DNA of 64,000 nucleotides from Flaveria trinervia (Eukaryota > Streptophyta > Magnoliopsida > Asterales > Asteraceae), in the NCBI GenBank assembly GCA_025506515.1, contig CM046452.1, positions 42,913,591 through 42,977,590 of the forward strand, read 5' to 3'. Below the pieces are notes generated by a model. It searched no databases and had not been told where the DNA came from. It saw only the letters and a list, made by a program, of their open reading frames with translations. Made by a program: the position numbers and the translations under genes. The first letter of the stretch is position 1. Every line of letters starts with the position of its first letter. Shown in pieces: positions 57,855-64,000 of this stretch.

Positions 57855-59493
57855 TATATATAAGATTTAAGTTAATAATAAGGTTAACGATTTAACTCGA
57901 ACTAGGGTATTAAAATTTGGGGATTTTTATAAAGTTAATAAATTCTTGTATAAAAAAATACCATTCATGAAATTTATAAAATTTATTTTAAGGAAATTGA
58001 TCCTTTATAAATAACTCGTGAACATATTCAAATTCTATAATTATCATGATAAATCCTTAAAAAAAGAAACCATAAGGTCCAATATTAATTTAATAACTTA
58101 AAGTATTATTTAACACTCTAATTTTATAAAGACATTTGTACATAATTTTTTTATATCAAAATATAAAATGTTTTACAAGAATAATTTTTTTAAGAAATAT
58201 TTAGATAACTTTAAAAATATTTGAAGTTTGTAAAATTTATTTTTTATATGTGTTATACATTTTTCATAATAAAATTAAAGCCAAAAAGGCTTCAAAAATT
58301 TACTTGAGGGTGCTCGGGTTCGAACCCGGTACCTCAAGACCAAGTTGCACGCGCTCTACTAGTGAACCAGGGCCTTGGCCGTGGTTTATGTTGGTCTTAA
58401 ATTATTATAAGCCCATTTAAAGGAAGTTTCCCAAAACTTAAGAACTCTAGAAACGATTAGAGCCAAATTGAAACAACAATCGATGTTGTTAATCCAATTA
58501 TGGTTAGGGCTTTCATTCCCCGACTAAAATCGAGTATGTATATATTTTTAATTACTTGTATTGTAGATTAACTTGATATGAACAAGTGAAGAACAAGTCG
58601 CGACTACAACAGGATCCGATTGATATGAAAACGATGATGGAAATCAAATAAACTCGTGGAAAGCTTCGAATAATGTTCTTGATGCAAAGCCCCTTGTCAG
58701 TTTAGGTTCAATTTGCTCGGAGATTAGGTTTTGGTAGAGTTGCAGGTTGCAGAAATGAAAGGTTAGAGGTGAAATTCTTGTGTGTTTCAGGTGCGATTGA
58801 GAGTTGTAAACGGTTAAGTGTAATTAGATGATTGATTAGGTTCATTTAATTAGAGTATTATTAAGGTTTAATGCCTCAACGGTTGTGGGGTTTAAGTCAT
58901 CGGTTATTTGATCGTTTGAGGTTTGTAACCGGCTTGTAAACGCAACTAAAGTGAGCTTTCAAGTTCGAATTAAGTTCACGAAATAATTTGGAACGGTTTG
59001 GTGTCTAATTGTGGAGGTTTTCAGTGGTTTAGGTTTCTTTTAATAAATTACACAAATGGCCCCTGTAGTTTAAGGTTTGTTAATTTATGTTAGAAACTTT
59101 AAATTCATGTTTCAAATATTATATAAATACTCCCTAAACTTAATTTAAGTTTAAATTTTAACTAATTTATTAATTTCTAAGCTTTTGTAATTATTTTTAT
59201 TATTATTAATATCATTACTATTATAGTTATTATTATTAGTTATTATTATTATTATTTTAGTTATTATTATTGGTATTATTATCATTATTATAACTTTTAT
59301 TATTGTTACTATTATTAATATTAACATAATCAATATTATTTGTTATTTTTATGTTTAACTATCATACATTAAAAGTTAATGATAATTAAAAAGAATAAGC
59401 ATAAATTACACATGAGTTCCATGATTGAAAATAATGACCCTTATAAGAATAAACGAAGTTAACTTTTAGTTAACAAAAATACGAGATGTTACA
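56985..59493 (-). repeat. 5' LTR of Tekay-like element
   Basis: The 2,509-bp LTR has minus-strand start TGTAACATCTCGTAT and end GGGGTGTGACA. It lacks the MITE and the Sirevirus found in its partner and so shows the empty sites for both. It holds a TA-rich microsatellite (57791-57862). Confidence 0.9.
58307..58375 (-). repeat. tRNA-like sequence with Pol III A and B boxes, right LTR
   Basis: Same block as 39722-39788: TTCACTAGTAGAGCGCG, then CGGGTTCGAACCCG. The B-box core is a perfect 14-base palindrome here. Confidence 0.6.
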
Positions 59494-59552
59494 ATCTCCC
59501 TAACTTAAAATAATTTTGTCTCGAAATAAGAAAATGAACACTTAACAGATAA
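59494..59552 (-). other. Second purine tract and internal edge of Tekay-like element
   Basis: ATCTCC-TAACTTAAAATAATTT matches 50933-50990, the internal side of the 3' LTR. The LTR at 56985-59493 therefore has a primer site on one side and a purine tract on the other. Confidence 0.7.
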
Positions 59553-60224
59553 TGATACTAAGACAGATCCAATGGGGAACTAGAAACTAGTTATAATGAT
59601 ACTAAGACACACAAGTAATTAAGAGACAGAACAAGAACAAATAATTCAGGTGTTTGGTTTTCAAGAATGTTGTATATTGTTTTTTAGTTCCTTATAAGTG
59701 TTACAAAGCATAAGAAAAGATACAAGAGATCAGAGATACTTTATACTACATCCTATAGACAGCCATACTTTGAAGGCCAGCTGGATACATGATCTAGACA
59801 ACAACAAAATCAATGTTGAGTAAAAAGGCAGATTGCATTTTGACTAGTGACTATGACATGCCATAGCTCACATTCTAATATACTACAAAAAAGAGAAAAG
59901 TACATAAAGTAGAAAGAAACAGAGTTATGCGGAAAGGTGGTCCAGCTTTATGGTAAAAGGTACATCAGATAAAGCATGCACTCAAAAGTATTCGAAAGAA
60001 ATATGTCTTCATAAACTGGCTTCGAAAGACTTTGTCTCTGAAGCTTCGGAAGACTTCATATTTGGCTTCATATTGGGCTTGGCTTCGGAAGATTTCACAC
60101 TTAGAATGTTTTATAATGCAGAATGTGAAACTTCTGAAGAATTCTACTTCAGCACTTTATGCATGCATGTAGGACAAATTTTTTGCATGTTTTGGGTTGC
60201 ATCAGCCTTATATGAAACGTTACA
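59553..60224 (-). repeat. Solo Sirevirus-type LTR
   Basis: It aligns with the LTRs at 40671 and 49813 (AAGAGACAGAAC, TGACTATGACATGCCATAGC, CTTCGGAAG words) but has a different minus-strand start (TGTAACGTTTCATATAAGG). It is a diverged subfamily. The left end is approximate and no target duplication was found. Confidence 0.72.
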
Positions 60225-60708
60225 AATGTAACTGATGCAATTGAATATTTCTCGAGTCATAGAAACCTATGAGCTCACCAACGTTATGTTGACCTATTTT
60301 CTAATATGTTTTTCAAGTAACTATGAATGTAAGAAAACCCACACTTTTAGATGGCATGTGTAAGGCACATAGGAAGATTGTGTAGCATAGGCATAAGGAT
60401 GCTTAGGCCGATGTGTTATATTTTCCAGAATATGTACCTTAATACATTTTGTGTATAATGAACATCATGAACTCTTTAAATTAATGTTATTATTCACTTT
60501 TAACCATATGCTCATAAAGTTCCCCCTTCCTTTGATTCTGCCATCGACGGGAAGGATGTGACAATGTGGTAGTGGTGGCTAGGAGTGGTGGTGGTGGTAG
60601 TGGCATAGATGGGGTGTGTGGTGGTAGTGGTGGTAGGGAGGGGTGGTGGTAATTGAGATGGGGTTATGTGGTGTTAGAAAGAAAAATAAGGAAAAAGAAG
60701 AAGTGTTG
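60225..60708. other. No gene; GT-rich stretch at the right
   Basis: 60540-60716 is GGTGGTAGTGG-rich and resembles 17041-17220. It and 63843 onward are the two sides of the hAT target, so they belong to one older repeat. Confidence 0.45.
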
Positions 60709-61160
60709 GGTGGGCGTAGCGGTGGGCAAAAAAACAGGTTCGGGAACCAGTTTGGCCGGAAAACCTGAAACCGGTTTGAGGCCCAAACCGGTTCGAACCC
60801 GACCTAACCCATCAGTTCCTCCCCGGTTTTCCAAAATTTGAAACCGGTTTCTGAACAAAACTGGTTCCAACCCAGTTCTAAATCGGTTCCAATCCAGTTC
60901 ACAACCCGGTCATCAAACTGGTTTTAAACTCGGTTTCCAACCTGGTTACCATTGGGTAACGACTATATAGCTGTTTGTACCATTTTTTTGACCGTTTTTT
61001 GATGGTTTTTACCATTATACCTTCACTAGGTTAGTATATATATATGTATTTGATGTTTTGGTTGAATCACAACAACTTATAACACTCTCTACTCTCAAAA
61101 ATCTAAAAAACGCTCTCACAAATACTTTCGTTTTAAACGCTCTCATCAAAAATCTCACAA

Positions 61161-63232
61161 ATGTCTTCATCAAGTGCTCAATCATCCACTGGTTGTGAAG
61201 CATCTTCAAGCAACGTGGTGGTAGCAATCCTTTCTACGAATAGGAACCCCGAGGTGCAATTACGATTTATGTCAAATGGCTAGCGGTCCAAACAAGGCTC
61301 GTTGCAAGTTTTGTCATAAGTTTTTCAAAAAGATGCAAACACAATGTTGAAAAACCATATTTCAAATAAATATTGTAAAGCATTAGAAGGTGAACTTTCT
61401 CAAGGTCAAGCTTCGATGACAAACGAAGGAAATATTTAGGCGTATAACGTTGATGCGTTTTGGGAGCAAATGGCGCATTTTGTAATTCAAGAAAGCTTGT
61501 CATTCAAACATTTCGACAACAAACATTTGACTCGACTCATTCAACGAACTCTCCAACAACGTTACACCAATGTAAGTCATGCTACTCTTCGAAGAGATTA
61601 TTTAAAAATATGGAAAAAAGCTAAAAATGAATTAATATCTTATTTTAAAAATTTACAAACCGGTGTTAACTTAACTAGTGATGTTTGATCGACACCTCAC
61701 AGTTCACCGGACTCGTACATTTGTGTCACTGCCCATTGGGTTGAACCCGATTCATGGCAAATGACGAAACGTACAATTACATTTGAATAGTTTGATTATC
61801 CTCACACCAACCAAAAAAATTTGTATCTTATTGATAAAGTTATTCATACGTATAAATTAGAAAACAAAATATTTTCTATATCTTTTGATAACACGTCAAA
61901 TAACACTCTTGTGATAGATCATTTGAAATTAAAATATAAACCAATGTGTGAGGGTGTGTTTTTCATAGTAGATGTGTTGCGCATATTATAAACTTAGCCG
62001 TTCAAGATGGCTTAAAAACAATTAGAACAGTGAAAGATTGTTTTAAAAGAATGTTACATGACATTTTTAGCAATAACCAAAGATATACTAAATATCACAA
62101 GTTTTGTAAAGATAAAAATACCAAATGTTTAGGCCCGAATTGGGACGTATCAACACGATTGAATTCCACTTGTAACATATTTGAAAAGGAGATTGAACAA
62201 AACAAAAGTTTAATAGCTTTTCATAATAGTTTGGTAAGTCGTGGAAAGGGAAATTCTTGCCATCCATCGGGTTGGGCCGCTATTGAAGAAGTAACAAAAA
62301 TGCATCAAAATTTTAAAAACGCAACGTGTCTTTCCAGAGTTTATTATCTAACGAGTCTGTTAATACTTCACCAAATTTTTTAATGACTTCAAAATAAAAT
62401 GAAATGTCGTGTAGGGGTAGACCTTATTCAAATATGATACCCCCAATGAAAGAAAAACTTATAAAGTATTTTAAAAAAATGCCTTCGGTTATTACATATG
62501 CCACTACTTTAAACCCTTGTTTAAATTTGTCGGGGGTTGAAACTTTACTTGATAAAATTACTTTTAATTTGGATTTAGAAGTTGATAACCCAATGTATAG
62601 TAAAACTTTAAAATCTACTTTTAACAAATAATTAAAAAAATTATGATGTTTATTTATTAAAATACGAGGAAACATCACAAATCCATGAGGCTTTAAGGCA
62701 TGCGGCATATGCCGAAAGTTCGAATGATCCAATGTTTGATTTATATAATACTTTAAGGCATGAATGTAATAAACATCAATGTGGTAACACTCCGAGTAGT
62801 GAACTCGGAAAGTATGGTATTAAAAACTTTTTATCCACCATGACTCCACAAGATTTTGATTTTTTGTCTTGTTCGCTTGGTGGAGAGGTAAGAAAGATCA
62901 ATTCTCATCCTATCCACCATGGTCCGAGATTTACTAACCATCCAAGCTTCCACGGTAGCTTGGGAATTGCTTTTTCTGTAAGTGGCAGGGTTATATCAAT
63001 AAGACGAACTCGACTCACTCCATAAGTGGTTGAAATGTCAATTTGCTTGAAAGATTATTTGGATGTTGCGAAAAGAGTACAAGACAAACACTCACTTAAA
63101 AGAGAACTGGAATACAAAGCAGAATTATATGAGGACGAGGTAGAGAGCGGATTGACACCCGGAATGACCAATGATGAAGCGACATATGATGACTACCTTC
63201 GTAACAGTTCCTGTTCTGGTGGCGAAGAATAA
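61161..63232 (+). pseudogene. hAT transposase, Ac/RICESLEEPER type, broken
   Basis: A start at 61161 (MSSSSAQSSTGCEASSSN) is followed, after a frameshift, by a BED-like zinc finger (ARCKFCHKFFKK ... NHISNKYC, 61300-61385). The open stretch 61470-61688 reads QESLSFKHFDNKHL and NLQTGVNLTSDV, the entry to the catalytic fold. Broken frames continue (CVTAHWVEPDSWQ, FSISFDNTSNNT), and the C-terminal dimerisation part is at 62732-63232 (SGRVISIRRTRLTP, MSICLKDYLDVAKRV). At least five stops or shifts are present. Confidence 0.88.
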
Positions 63233-63499
63233 ACGTACAAATATGTAACAGAAGGACGAAGAAGTAAATACGCTAAATGTTTAGTTTTTAAAAACTATTA
63301 TTGAAACTTGTATGTTGTTAAAATTGTATAAATGTTTTATATAATTCACTTTTATTATATAACTCACTTTGAGTCTTTGATTAATTTTATAAATATTTTA
63401 ATATACATCTTTAATATATAATAATATGATTATATATTTTATAAAAAAAATTGTATAAATAATATAATATAAAAAAATAATTATTATATAAATAAAAAA

Positions 63500-63575
63500 A
63501 TAATTATAACAAAAAAGTGTATAAATTAATATATATATATATAATATATATATATATAATATATATATATTAACC
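63500..63575. repeat. TA-rich microsatellite in hAT element
   Basis: Runs of TATATA and ATAATATATA are interspersed with A tracts, between the transposase and the right subterminal repeats. Confidence 0.75.
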
Positions 63576-63842
63576 CAAAATTTTAAATATTATTTGAATT
63601 TGAAAAAAATAATTATTATATGAATTAAAAAAACCCGAACCTGTTTGGACCCAAACCGGTTTTCAAACCGACCCAAACCGGTTTAGTAGGGTGGATTTTT
63701 TTCAGTATTGAAACCGGATTCAACCCGAACTGGTTTAGAGCCAAACCGGTTTCGACCGGAGTTGACCAAACCGGTTTCGATTTGGACCCCAAACCGGTTT
63801 CGGTTTGGGTTTAAACCCGGTTTGTACATGTCTAGGTGGGAG

Positions 63843-64000
63843 TAGGATGAGGTGGAATTTTAATAAAAATATAAATGGTAACATGGTCAATTTACGCCTA
63901 CTTAACGACCACTTGACGCAGTGATGGAAAATCTTAGTTTTTTTCAAACCTTAGTAGTAAACCTGTAATTTTTCAATTTTAGAAAAAAAATGTGAAATTT
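63843..64000. other. Right flank of hAT, no gene
   Basis: The sequence continues the older repeat split by the hAT insertion (AATGGTAACATGGTCAATTTA). It runs off the window. Confidence 0.4.

Larger units (their letters stand above)
37796..59493 (-). mobile_element. Tekay-like Ty3/gypsy chromovirus with nested insertions
   Basis: On the minus strand the 5' LTR is at 59493-56985, a tRNA-Met primer site at 56968-56981, gag, protease, RT, RNase H and integrase follow between 56224 and 50990, then a purine tract (50933-50945) and the 3' LTR, which runs from 50932 to 37796 around two insertions. The motif set (MDWLAKHHAEI, KRGVEFTWEREEHIKKKYP tail) fits Tekay-type chromoviruses. Flanking GTCAT at 37791-37795 is not repeated after 59493; instead a second piece of purine tract and internal sequence follows there, as if the element were part of a tandem. 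Coding frames are long but mutated. Confidence 0.88.
60717..63834 (+). mobile_element. hAT (Ac-like) DNA transposon
   Basis: The 3,118-bp element starts TAGCGGTGGGCAAA and ends GTACATGTCTA. The 8-bp flanks GGTGGGCG (60709-60716) and GGTGGGAG (63835-63842) match at 7 positions, which fits hAT. Both subterminal regions (60730-60930, 63640-63820) are packed with AAACCGGTTT-type words. The transposase between them is broken, so it is no longer autonomous. Confidence 0.88.

Noticed and set aside
59151..59333. Asn/Ile-rich minus-strand ORF
   Set aside because: It is a translation of the ATT microsatellite.
1..64000. Endogenous pararetrovirus
   Set aside because: No movement protein or coat motifs were seen, and all RT regions belong to Ty1/copia or Ty3/gypsy elements with LTRs.

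Overview
The window is plant nuclear DNA. It is AT-rich, carries one long intron-containing gene, and the rest is almost entirely transposable elements, many nested in one another. A eudicot is certain from the host gene. The mix of repeat families resembles what I know from Asteraceae, but that placement is inference. Nothing prokaryotic, plasmid or organellar was seen.

The one confident host gene is on the minus strand at 20625-30705. It is a complete 13-exon homologue of plastid-lipid-associated protein 14 (PAP14, also called fibrillin 11 or ORG1), with an N-terminal kinase-like domain and a C-terminal PAP/fibrillin domain. All splice sites and phases can be read, giving a 669-residue protein. 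Its seventh intron would be about 98 bp, but is 5,151 bp because a Reina-type Ty3/gypsy chromovirus (23710-28757, perfect GATAA target duplication) sits in it in antisense.

Layout from the left. 1-2636: the 3' part of an LTR element with a broken ORF, an array of covarying hairpins and a palindrome-rich LTR. 3374-12930: a Ty3/gypsy element (TATTT duplication) with collapsed coding capacity; a 3.0-kb non-autonomous LTR element (4318-7346) carrying a minisatellite lies inside its 5' LTR. 13400-14690: a decayed Mutator-like transposase. 15041-18545: a small gag-only copia-like element, minus strand. 18546-20223: no recognised gene. 20224-31650: PAP14, its flanks and the Reina insertion. 31999-37795: a truncated Sirevirus-like copia fragment, minus strand, with a plus-strand solo LTR in its gag. 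37796-59493: a Tekay-like chromovirus, minus strand, inserted next to that gag. Its left LTR holds a MITE-like element and a complete 9.9-kb Sirevirus (40671-50611, CTAAG duplication); its gag holds a solo LTR (54821-55538) of the same family as the left-edge element. 59553-60224: another Sirevirus-type LTR. 60717-63834: an hAT element with a broken Ac-type transposase.

All element proteins are disrupted by stops, frameshifts or deletions; the Tekay-like RT/RNase H frame (52505-53653) is the longest that stays open. The nesting gives a relative order of events: older Sirevirus fragment, then Tekay-like element, then younger Sirevirus, MITE and solo LTR. I found no cooperating set of host genes. 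The most interesting signals are structural: hairpins with an invariant loop and covarying arms (339-474), palindrome arrays in several LTR families, tRNA-like Pol III boxes in the Tekay-like LTRs, and the large intron insertion tolerated in PAP14.
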